A stretch of DNA of 64,000 nucleotides, from positions 95,743 to 159,742 of the forward strand of contig DBPT01000029.1 of the NCBI GenBank assembly GCA_002304925.1, in the 5' to 3' direction. Below the pieces are notes generated by a model, which did not search any database, was not told where the DNA came from, and saw only the letters and a program-made list of their open reading frames with translations. Within the stretch, counting starts at the first letter, position 1. The number at the start of each line of letters is the position of its first letter. The stretch comes from Prolixibacteraceae bacterium UBA1413. GTDB taxonomy: Bacteria; Bacteroidota; Bacteroidia; Bacteroidales; Prolixibacteraceae. This document shows, piece after piece, positions 52,713-60,027 of the stretch. The translations under genes and the position numbers were made by a program.

Positions 52713-52951
52713 AGTCAATGTTTTATGTTAATAATTTCCGGAATATTTTTCTGTCCTTTAAAATTAATATTAATTCTTATACCATGGCAAAACCAACGAA
52801 TATATGATTTTCCGAAATTCCGCAATGCATTGCTCAACGGAAGATCCCTTGCCCGTTTCACCGAAACTTTTCATTTTTATACCTAACTTCACCTGACCTG
52901 TTTCAGGGTTGACGAATTAACTGCAAGGTTTTCAGAATAGCCGGCATTTCA

Positions 52952-52959
52952 TATCTTTG
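52952..52959 (+). promoter_or_regulatory. -7 promoter element of the CotH-like gene
   Basis: TATCTTTG, a full TAnnTTTG match 19 nt before the ATG at 52979. Confidence 0.55.
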
Positions 52960-52978
52960 TAATATCAAACGAAAAAAA

Positions 52979-55162
52979 ATGGTTAGACTACCTTTTTTGA
53001 TTATCCTGTGTTTTTGCTTTTCTCAACTTAGCGGTCAGTCTTCGCATTGGGAAAGTATCGTTACCGAAACCGATGAATTTAAATATCTGTTGCCCAAGGA
53101 AGAACCCACAAGCAACTGGACGGTTTTAAATTTTCCTGATCAGGACTGGAATACGGGAATAGGAGGTTTCGGTTATGGCGACAACGATGACAATACCATC
53201 GTGCCTCCGACGAAATCCCTGTTTCTGCGCAGGATATTTACGGTACCCGGTACGGTTACTGTGTATAATCTGATCCTTGATATTGATTACGATGATGCCT
53301 TTGTGGCCTATTTAAACGGTGTTGAAATTGCACGATCAGCAAATTTACCCGCCGGGAAGCCCGGTATAGACGCGAATGTTACCTTCGATCATGAAGCCCA
53401 ACTCTATTCCGGGGGGCAACCCGACCGTTTTTTGCTAGATACCAGACCTCTGCTGACAGGAATGAATATTCTTGCAGTACATATTTTAAATATCACCCCG
53501 ACTTCATCCGATTTGTCGGCCCGGGTTTTTCTAAATGCAAAAATCAAGGGAAGCGAAATAATTTTCAACCAGGTACCCCATTGGTTTCAGGAACCGGCCG
53601 ACCTTTCGAACTTCAATCTGCCGCTGATAAAAATCAATACAGAAGGGGAAACCATCGTCGACGAGCCGAAAATTATGGCCAAAATGCAAATGATCAATAA
53701 TGCCGACGGAAAGAACAGCTTTTCTGACACGAATTATGAATATGACGGATATATCGGCATTGAAATCCGGGGCAACACGGCACAGATGTTTCCCAAAAAA
53801 AGCTATACCGTTGAAACCAGGTATAGTGATGGTTCAAACAACAATGTTTCCTTGCTTGGTTTGCCAGCCGAAAATGACTGGGTTCTTCATGGCCCTTACT
53901 CCGACAAATCCCTGATGAGAAATGCGCTGGCATACAGCATAGGCAACGCCATGGGCAACGGTTGGCATCCGCGGACCCGGTTCGTGGAGATAGAAATCAA
54001 CGGGGAATACAGGGGAGTTTATTTGTTCGTGGAGAAAATCAAGATCGATAAAAACCGGGTGAATATCGCCACCCTGAAACCGAATGACAATACCGGCGAT
54101 GAATTGACCGGAGGATATATCATCAGCATTGACAGGGATCAGGAAGGAAGCTGGAACTCCCCATTTATGGGAAGGACGGGGAGTGTGGATGTTCCCTTTT
54201 CTTATGTAGACCCCAAATATAAGGAGCTTACCGTTCAACAGCGCAACTATATCAGGGAATACATCACCGAATTCGAGTATGCCCTGCACGGGAATAATTT
54301 CAAGGATCCGGAACTGGGTTACAGAGCTTATATTAATGTGGAAACCTTTATCGATTATTTTATCATTACCGAGCTGAGTCGCGACCTGGACGGATACAGG
54401 GTGAGCGTCTATTTTCACAAAGACAAGGACAGCAAGGGAGGTAAGCTTACCATGACCCCGTTCTGGGATTATAACATTTGTTTCGGAAATGCCGACTTCT
54501 TCAGCGCCGGAAATCCCGTCGGATGGGCTTCAGATGGCATCGGAGCAGGCGACTGGTATGAAATTCCCTTCTGGTGGGACCGTTTCAGGGAGGATCCCTA
54601 TTTTGAAACGCTCCTGAAATACAGGTGGGAGAAACTCAGAGAACGGGTCATCAGTAAAAGTACGATCAATGACTTCATCGATTCCTGCCAGCACGTCCTT
54701 AAGAATGCCCAGGCGAGAAACTTTCAGAAATTCGATATCCTGAACTCCTATGTGTGGCCTAACAATTATATCGGCGGAACCTATGCAAATGAGGTGAACT
54801 ACCTGAAAAACTGGATCAGCGACAGAATCGACTGGCTGGACACGCAGATGGATAAAATCGTACCCATATTCGTTTCCAGCCAGGATAAAATCGCCCCGGG
54901 GAATAATGTCGCAAAGGTCTATCCGAATCCTTTCAGCAGCAGGTTTACGATTGAAATCGATCCGGGTATCCCCGGAGATGGCGAGGTAGTTATTTATAAT
55001 CCGTTGGGCCAGTTGATTTCCCGGAAAAGAGTCACTAATATTTCGCGAAATCATACTGTCGAATTTACCTATGACGAATTGAAGCATCAAGGCAACATCT
55101 TTATTTACAACATTCTTATGGAAGGGCATCCGGTAATTTCGGGCAAGATCCTGCATAAGTAG
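52979..55162 (+). CDS. Secreted CotH kinase-like protein with type IX sorting domain
   Basis: 727 residues. A signal peptide (about 1-19) is followed by a galactose-binding-like region (about 25-190, FPDQDWNTGIGGFGYGDND), the CotH kinase domain (about 210-560) and a C-terminal Por sorting domain (about 640-727, VYPNPFSSRFTIEI). CotH hallmarks are PKKSYTVETRYSDG, LHGPYSDKSLMRN, EINGEYRGVYLFVEKI and the putative metal-binding TPFWDYNICFGN. CotH of Bacillus spores is an atypical protein kinase; what an extracellular bacterial form phosphorylates is unknown. Type IX export places it on the cell surface or outside. A terminator and tRNA gene follow on the other strand. Confidence 0.88.
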   Translation: MVRLPFLIILCFCFSQLSGQSSHWESIVTETDEFKYLLPKEEPTSNWTVLNFPDQDWNTGIGGFGYGDNDDNTIVPPTKSLFLRRIFTVPGTVTVYNLILDIDYDDAFVAYLNGVEIARSANLPAGKPGIDANVTFDHEAQLYSGGQPDRFLLDTRPLLTGMNILAVHILNITPTSSDLSARVFLNAKIKGSEIIFNQVPHWFQEPADLSNFNLPLIKINTEGETIVDEPKIMAKMQMINNADGKNSFSDTNYEYDGYIGIEIRGNTAQMFPKKSYTVETRYSDGSNNNVSLLGLPAENDWVLHGPYSDKSLMRNALAYSIGNAMGNGWHPRTRFVEIEINGEYRGVYLFVEKIKIDKNRVNIATLKPNDNTGDELTGGYIISIDRDQEGSWNSPFMGRTGSVDVPFSYVDPKYKELTVQQRNYIREYITEFEYALHGNNFKDPELGYRAYINVETFIDYFIITELSRDLDGYRVSVYFHKDKDSKGGKLTMTPFWDYNICFGNADFFSAGNPVGWASDGIGAGDWYEIPFWWDRFREDPYFETLLKYRWEKLRERVISKSTINDFIDSCQHVLKNAQARNFQKFDILNSYVWPNNYIGGTYANEVNYLKNWISDRIDWLDTQMDKIVPIFVSSQDKIAPGNNVAKVYPNPFSSRFTIEIDPGIPGDGEVVIYNPLGQLISRKRVTNISRNHTVEFTYDELKHQGNIFIYNILMEGHPVISGKILHK

Positions 55163-55245
55163 AGCTTAGCAAATAAGAATTGCCAAATCCCGCTTCTAAC
55201 AAATGAGCGTACAGAAAGTTATTCCTTACCCCGCTGATTGAAGAA

Positions 55246-55275
55246 TAAAAAAAGTCAGGTAAACAACCTGACTTT
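55246..55275 (-). terminator. Terminator after the initiator tRNA
   Basis: Ten-bp arms AAAGTCAGGT and ACCTGACTTT around a 5-nt loop. On the minus strand the stem is followed by a run of T (TTTTTTT). It is well placed 3' of the tRNA gene, and could also stop the + strand transcript of the CotH-like gene, though the T-run is short there. Confidence 0.82.
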
Positions 55276-55280
55276 CAGAG

Positions 55281-55353
55281 TAGCGGGGGTACGACTCGAA
55301 CGTACGGCCTTTGGGTTATGAGCCCAACGAGCTACCAACTGCTCCACCCCGCA
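55281..55353 (-). tRNA. Initiator tRNA-Met (CAT anticodon)
   Basis: Read on the minus strand, 73 nt fold into a full cloverleaf: D arm GAGC/GCTC, anticodon loop CTCATAA, T arm GTACG-TTCGAGT-CGTAC. The anticodon stem ends with three G:C pairs (GGG/CCC) and positions 1 and 72 do not pair (T.T). Both are initiator identity features, so it is formyl-methionine tRNA and not elongator Met. CCA is not encoded. Confidence 0.95.
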
Positions 55354-55395
55354 GTATTTTTTTAATCAAAAGATTTTCAGAAATCAATTGCGGTG

Positions 55396-55403
55396 CAAAG
55401 TTA
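55396..55403 (-). promoter_or_regulatory. -7 promoter element of the initiator tRNA
   Basis: On the minus strand TAACTTTG, a full TAnnTTTG match 42 nt upstream of the mature tRNA 5' end. Confidence 0.5.
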
Positions 55404-55446
55404 ATACTTTTTCGGGAAAATCAGCATAAAACCCGTAAATTAAATT

Positions 55447-56751
55447 CTAAGGCACCCCGACTGGCTCCGGAACCTCAATAATTTCTTTCATTCTTTCGAG
55501 TACCCGCTGTTTGTTTTCTTCGCTGAGATTGGAGATCCGGGTCCGGTGATTGCCGCCCTCCTGTACAATCTTCAGCAAGGGGCTTTTCTTTGGGATCACC
55601 ACCCCGCTGGCGGTCCAGGGATCATCCTTTCCGTAGATAAAAATCAGCGATAGTTTTGTGGTATTCAAAAATCGCTGGGTCCGGACAGCAGATGACGGGT
55701 CAAATGAAGGGCGGTAATTATCGGGAAGGAACAACCGGGGAAGATAATTTCGGGCCGATTTAATCTTCAGGTATTTCCGAAAGGGGCGGGTGGCATAGCC
55801 GTAATAACCCAATTCCCGGGCCGCCTGTACAAAAAAAGAGCCTATCCTTTCCATCTCTTCCACCGAAAAATAACCCGGTGAAGCAACTTCCATCCAGTGG
55901 TTGAAAATCCCTTCGTCAGAAGCATCCGGTGAAGGAATGGTTCCCGGATCCTTTCCCCACTGCCAGAAAGAAAAGCTGTATTCCAGCACCGAATAATCAT
56001 AAATCTCTTCGGAAGAAACCCTGAATGTCAGCTTTTTGTCGCTGATCCATTTATCAAAGAGGGGCATCAGTTGACTCCGGCGGCGTAAAACCTCCCTCTG
56101 AAAACCGGTGACTTTCCGGCGGGCTTCTTTTGTGCCCGATACCCGTGCAATGTAAGGTTCATGCCGGCCATCCTCCACGGCAAAATTCATGGGAGCCACA
56201 TACGACACCGTCAGATCCACATCGCCGGGATAAAAAAGACGGTGCAACAAAGCCGTCTGCCCTCCCTTGCTGATGCCCGTATTGATCCATTTCCCAGTAA
56301 ACCAGGACTTAAGCAGGGCAACGACCTGATGGTGGTCTCCGGCGGCATTTTCCACGGTCAGGTACTGCCAGTCGCGCCCTTCGGGCCATGATTCACCGAA
56401 ATAGCGGTGTTCCACCACCACCTGACTGGCATTCAGCAAGGGGCACAGTTCATTGAGATACCCGGGATTTCCGCCGTAGGAGGCGGCATACCCTTCGGTG
56501 ACCAGTACAACGGGATATCCTGGATCGAGTGCCGAAACAAATACCCGCTGCAGGAAATAACCCTTCTCCGGATCCTTGTGGTCCATAGGCTGCCTGACAA
56601 AAAACCGGACCGACTCCCCAAAAAAAGGATTCGGATCGATGGTCTCAATCCTTTCAACGGCCGGTTGTTGTCGTAGATAATCCGTCAGGCCGGAGGCGTA
56701 GCCCGGAAGATGGGCCAGGGAAAAAAGAAGTAATAACCAGATTGCTTTCAT
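55447..56751 (-). CDS. S37 family secreted aminopeptidase (PS-10 type)
   Basis: 434 residues. A signal peptide (about 1-19, ending GYASG) leads into an alpha/beta-hydrolase fold. The nucleophile elbow is GISKGGQT (about residues 160-167). A late acidic loop FIYGKDDPWTASG supplies the Asp, and GGNHRTRI the His. S37 enzymes, first known from Streptomyces, remove tripeptides from the N-terminus of peptides. Together with the S46 peptidase it fits feeding on peptides. The substrate specificity is inferred from the family only. Confidence 0.87.
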   Translation of the reverse strand: MKAIWLLLLFSLAHLPGYASGLTDYLRQQPAVERIETIDPNPFFGESVRFFVRQPMDHKDPEKGYFLQRVFVSALDPGYPVVLVTEGYAASYGGNPGYLNELCPLLNASQVVVEHRYFGESWPEGRDWQYLTVENAAGDHHQVVALLKSWFTGKWINTGISKGGQTALLHRLFYPGDVDLTVSYVAPMNFAVEDGRHEPYIARVSGTKEARRKVTGFQREVLRRRSQLMPLFDKWISDKKLTFRVSSEEIYDYSVLEYSFSFWQWGKDPGTIPSPDASDEGIFNHWMEVASPGYFSVEEMERIGSFFVQAARELGYYGYATRPFRKYLKIKSARNYLPRLFLPDNYRPSFDPSSAVRTQRFLNTTKLSLIFIYGKDDPWTASGVVIPKKSPLLKIVQEGGNHRTRISNLSEENKQRVLERMKEIIEVPEPVGVP

Positions 56752-56802
56752 GGCTGCAAAATAGAAAGAATTTCGCTGCCATAGGCTGCATATGAGCCTG
56801 AA

Positions 56803-56832
56803 AAAAGCCGCCTCTTTTTTGAGACGGCTTTC
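56803..56832 (-). terminator. Terminator after the small conserved gene
   Basis: Arms built on AAGCCG/CGGCTT, extended by CTC/GAG across one C.A mismatch, with a T-run on the minus strand. It lies 158 nt downstream of the small gene at 56991 and upstream of the S37 gene. Confidence 0.6.
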
Positions 56833-56990
56833 TTATTTGAAATTCCACGTCGCAGAGCTGCGGGGAAACGAATCCCGGAAAACCGGGATGAGTTCGACGG
56901 GTTTCAGCACCGGATCAGCCATAAACTGAGACCAGGCATTAATCCTTACTTCACACAAAGAACGGATATAGTCAATGCGCTTACCGGAAT

Positions 56991-57182
56991 TCAGGCGGCC
57001 TGAATTGCGAAGGCCTCTTCCAGCACATCCGGGAACTCGTTCCTGAAATTGCTGAGGCACCATAGTTTCAATTCGACCCGCTCCGTGGGTTTCATCCATC
57101 CGATACACTTGAGTAACTCTTTCCTGAACAGGAACTTGCTGAAGCTTACTTTCGGCAAAATTACTTTCGCATATTCCATCAT
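56991..57182 (-). CDS. Small conserved hypothetical protein
   Basis: 63 residues (MMEYAKVILPKVSF...DVLEEAFAIQAA). The pattern, a hydrophobic start, then KVSFSKFLFRKEL, a Lys/Trp helix (IGWMKPTERVELKLWC) and a PDVLEEAF tail, recurs in small Bacteroidota proteins of unknown function, as far as I recall. It is probably cytosolic and all-helical with no catalytic motif. The start could be at 57179 or 57182 (two adjacent Met); a longer leader from 57248 looks unlikely. Its transcript probably ends at the hairpin near 56803-56832. Confidence 0.65.
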   Translation of the reverse strand: MMEYAKVILPKVSFSKFLFRKELLKCIGWMKPTERVELKLWCLSNFRNEFPDVLEEAFAIQAA

Positions 57183-57326
57183 GGCTTCGGGTTTTTGGAC
57201 TTCATGAATATAACCCTCTCCCGGGGAAAAAAGTATGTTTAAAAGCACGACTTAACATACTTTAACAGGATCAATCCGGCCTTTCTTTTTCCCGTCACAC
57301 CTGTCACGATCAACGGGGGGTTTGGG

Positions 57327-57914
57327 TTACCCTTTGCCCTTGTTCCGGCCGGGTTTTCGTTCGACGCTCCAGCCAAACTTCCCGATTTTCTTCCCCAAAC
57401 CGAAATAGTTACCGTGGTAATACACAAGGGGTCCTGCCTTGGCCAGGCTAAAAGCGCCTTTGTGGTCGATGAATGCCTCATCGGCCTGGATATTGACCAC
57501 TTCGGCGATGAACATGTCGTGGGTTCCCAGGGGGATGACCTGTTTGACCCGGCATTCGATGTTGACGGGCGATTCGGCAATCACCGGGCCTTTCACAATA
57601 CGTGCTGGTGCCGGGGTAAGGTTCATCTCCTTCCACTTGTTGAATTTCCTCCCCGTACGGCATCCGCACCAGTCGGTAGCCCTGGCCAGTTCTTCGGTGG
57701 TCAGGTTGATCACGAACTCCCCGGTCCTGCTGATGATCCCATGGGAATGTCGTCCCGGCCGTACCGAAATGTAGCACATCGGCGGATCGCTGCAGATGGT
57801 GCCTGTCCACGCAATGGTGATGATGTTATACTCCTCCGGAGACTCCCCGCAACTGACCATCACCGCGGGTAACGGATAAATCATTGTTCCCGGCTTGAAA
57901 TCTGTTTTTATCAT
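57327..57914 (-). CDS. Flavin reductase family protein (FMN-binding split barrel)
   Basis: 195 residues, flavin reductase-like domain. Typical strands and loops are IYPLPAVMVSCGESPEEYNIITIAWTG, YISVRPGRHSHGII and FVINLT. A cysteine pair (WCGCRTGRKFNKW) lies near the middle. The C-terminus is basic (RKPGRNKGKG). Members reduce FMN with NAD(P)H or bind FMN as electron carriers; the partner is unknown. The ATG at 57914 is preferred over a start 12 codons upstream, because the family N-terminus begins near KPGTMIYPLP. It stands alone. Confidence 0.86.
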   Translation of the reverse strand: MIKTDFKPGTMIYPLPAVMVSCGESPEEYNIITIAWTGTICSDPPMCYISVRPGRHSHGIISRTGEFVINLTTEELARATDWCGCRTGRKFNKWKEMNLTPAPARIVKGPVIAESPVNIECRVKQVIPLGTHDMFIAEVVNIQADEAFIDHKGAFSLAKAGPLVYYHGNYFGLGKKIGKFGWSVERKPGRNKGKG

Positions 57915-58026
57915 TTTGCTGAACGCATCTTGACATGGTTGTATTTGCAATATTAAAAATTTCTGTCATATCCTTATGACATTTTAGAAAAATGACAGAA
58001 GTTCTGCCCGGCTGAACATAGTTTAT

Positions 58027-58034
58027 TAAATTTG
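58027..58034 (+). promoter_or_regulatory. -7 promoter element of the LVIVD envelope trio
   Basis: TAAATTTG, a full TAnnTTTG match 56 nt before the first start codon at 58091. Confidence 0.5.
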
Positions 58035-58090
58035 CTGCGAGACGCAACAATCCCTCCCGGGAATCCGTCTATTAGTTAAACCATTCAAAG

Positions 58091-58588
58091 ATGACAAAAT
58101 TAAAACTGCTTTCCGTAGGTGTCCTTTTCCTGCTTGTTTCGGGCTTTGACATCGAACCGGCGTCGGAGTATGAGCCGGTTTTTATGCTCCGGAGCGAGAT
58201 GGAAAAGGGAATCCGCCTGGAGGGGCCCCGCGACATCAGGAACCCCGGAAAAATTTACCTGAAAGACGACCTGATTTTTATCAATGAAAAGTACCTGGGC
58301 ATCCATGTCATTGACAATACCGATCCCGCGGAACCCGAAAATTTCGCCTTTATCCGGATCGACGGATGCATTGACATGGCCATGAAAGACCAGGTCCTGT
58401 ATGCCGACAATGCCGTGGATCTGATTTCCCTGGCTCTCTCCCCCCAAATGACAGGAGTTGAGGTCACCAGCCGCCTCAAAGATGTTTTCCCTGAACTGCA
58501 GGCACCCGATGGCAGGGGACTCACCACCCGGGAACAGATCGCCCGACCTGATAATGCAATACTGGTAAGATGGAAAGAAAGAAATTAA
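58091..58588 (+). CDS. Exported LVIVD-repeat-like protein
   Basis: 165 residues with an N-terminal export signal (about 1-20) and no lipobox Cys. The body has short beta-propeller-like units of the LVIVD kind (KIYLKDDLIFINEKYLGIHV, IDNTDPAEPENFAFIRID, QVLYADNAVDLISLAL), too few for a whole propeller on their own. Its 3' end overlaps the next gene by 19 nt, so the two are translated together and might form a joint structure. The function is unknown. Confidence 0.75.
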   Translation: MTKLKLLSVGVLFLLVSGFDIEPASEYEPVFMLRSEMEKGIRLEGPRDIRNPGKIYLKDDLIFINEKYLGIHVIDNTDPAEPENFAFIRIDGCIDMAMKDQVLYADNAVDLISLALSPQMTGVEVTSRLKDVFPELQAPDGRGLTTREQIARPDNAILVRWKERN

Positions 58589-59346
58589 CCTATAAAAACA
58601 GGGTCATCCGAAGGCTCCTTCCTGCCCTGGTTATTGTGATCCTTGCAGCCGGCTGCCAGATGGGAGAAAGTTTCGAATCGGACTTCTCCTCAGGAGAGGG
58701 AACAGGAGGATCCATGGCCCGCTTCACCGTCGCAGGCGATTATCTTTATACCGTCGACAACCGCACCCTGAAGGTATTCAGCCTGGCAGATCCGAAAAAA
58801 CCTCTTTTTAAAACCAACCGCAACGTGGGCTTTGACGTTGAAACCATCTTTCCCCTGAACAAGAATCTCTTCCTGGGTACCTCCACCGGCATGTACATCT
58901 ATGACATTACCTCCCCTGAGAAACCGCAGAAGATCTCCTTTTACGAACATATCTATGCCTGTGATCCGGTGGTTTCCGACGGTCAATATGCCTATGTGAC
59001 CCTCAGCTCCTCGAATATGCGGTGCTGGAGGGCCGGCAATGAACTGCAGATTGTGGACATCCGTGATAAGGCTGCCCCCAAACAGGTCAGCACCCATTCT
59101 CTTTCTTCTCCACGGGGACTGGCCATCAGGAACGATACCCTCTGGGTGTGTGATGCCGGCATTAAAGTCTTTGACGTACATGACAAATCCCGGATCATTC
59201 AGCTGTTCCACTTCAGCGAGGTCCCAGCCTTCGACCTCATCCTGAATGGGCCTCTGGCCCTGGTCACCGGAGAAGAAGGCTTTGTCCAATACCGGATCGG
59301 AAACGGCACCATCACCAAACTCAGTGAAATAAAAGTAATCCATTAA
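58570..59346 (+). CDS. LVIVD-repeat lipoprotein
   Basis: 258 residues. A lipoprotein signal ends at Cys29 (lipobox ILAAGC). Then come several LVIVD-type beta-propeller blades (YLYTVDNRTLKVFSLADPKKP, TGMYIYDITSPEKPQKI, LQIVDIRDKAAPKQV, IKVFDVHDKSRII), probably a complete small propeller. The start inside the preceding gene (19-nt overlap) is required for the lipoprotein signal. It is followed after 10 nt by a gene for a putative outer-membrane protein. The job of the trio is unknown; propellers usually serve as binding platforms. Confidence 0.82.
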   Translation: MERKKLTYKNRVIRRLLPALVIVILAAGCQMGESFESDFSSGEGTGGSMARFTVAGDYLYTVDNRTLKVFSLADPKKPLFKTNRNVGFDVETIFPLNKNLFLGTSTGMYIYDITSPEKPQKISFYEHIYACDPVVSDGQYAYVTLSSSNMRCWRAGNELQIVDIRDKAAPKQVSTHSLSSPRGLAIRNDTLWVCDAGIKVFDVHDKSRIIQLFHFSEVPAFDLILNGPLALVTGEEGFVQYRIGNGTITKLSEIKVIH

Positions 59347-59356
59347 AGCGACCTTC

Positions 59357-59995
59357 ATGATTCGTTTTGTCTCCCTTCTTTTACTGCTGCTCCCCTTCGC
59401 CGGGTCGGGGCAAGCGGAAGTCCCCGTTCGCGGAGAAAAATCATTTGGCATCGGTCTCGTGCCACAATATGCCATCACCAGCGGCACCCGCATCGATTTT
59501 GACATCAGGCTTCCCGGGAAGAACCAATGGCTGGTGGTGGCCCCCCAGCTCTATCTCGTTACTGAAAACTCCAACCTGTGGGATTTCGAAGAAATGACCG
59601 GCGTGGGCATTGACCTTTATCACCGCATCTTTATCGGGCAGGGGAAAGATCCCAGGGGAGCCTATCTGGCCTACGGAACGATGCTCCAGTATCGTTCCGT
59701 CAGGGATGAAGGACTGACCGCCTATCATTACAGGGAAGACAACGCTACCTATATCGGGCTGCAAGAAAAGATGATGCAGACCGGCATCTGGAAAACCGGG
59801 GGCAACCTGATCTTCGGATACCAATTACTCGCTTCCCGCTCTGTCTATTTCGATTTTTATCTCGGCACAGGGATCCGGTTCAGTTTCGACAACCGCACTT
59901 CGGGTCTCCATAGCTATTACAACGAATGGTGGGGTGACCTGGGATATTCAGGAACCCTGATGGTGGGTGGATTCAGATTTGGGATTTTCCTCTGA
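59357..59995 (+). CDS. Hypothetical outer-membrane-type beta protein
   Basis: 212 residues with a signal peptide (about 1-20, ending GSGQA) and alternating aromatic beta-strands (FGIGLVPQYAITSGTRIDFD, WLVVAPQLYLVTENS, AYLAYGTMLQYRSV, YFDFYLGTGIRFSFDN). The last strand ends FRFGIFL with a C-terminal hydrophobic residue typical of small outer-membrane barrels. It is the third gene of the trio, starting 10 nt after the lipoprotein stop. It is likely the membrane partner of the two propeller-type proteins. No named family is recognised. Confidence 0.75.
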   Translation: MIRFVSLLLLLLPFAGSGQAEVPVRGEKSFGIGLVPQYAITSGTRIDFDIRLPGKNQWLVVAPQLYLVTENSNLWDFEEMTGVGIDLYHRIFIGQGKDPRGAYLAYGTMLQYRSVRDEGLTAYHYREDNATYIGLQEKMMQTGIWKTGGNLIFGYQLLASRSVYFDFYLGTGIRFSFDNRTSGLHSYYNEWWGDLGYSGTLMVGGFRFGIFL

Positions 59996-60027
59996 CGGGA
60001 TCGGGAAGACAAAAGATCACTGATACG

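Noticed and set aside
56833..57108. 91-codon frame overlapping the small conserved gene
   Set aside because: Arg/Ser-rich translation without pattern, overlapping a better candidate in another frame.
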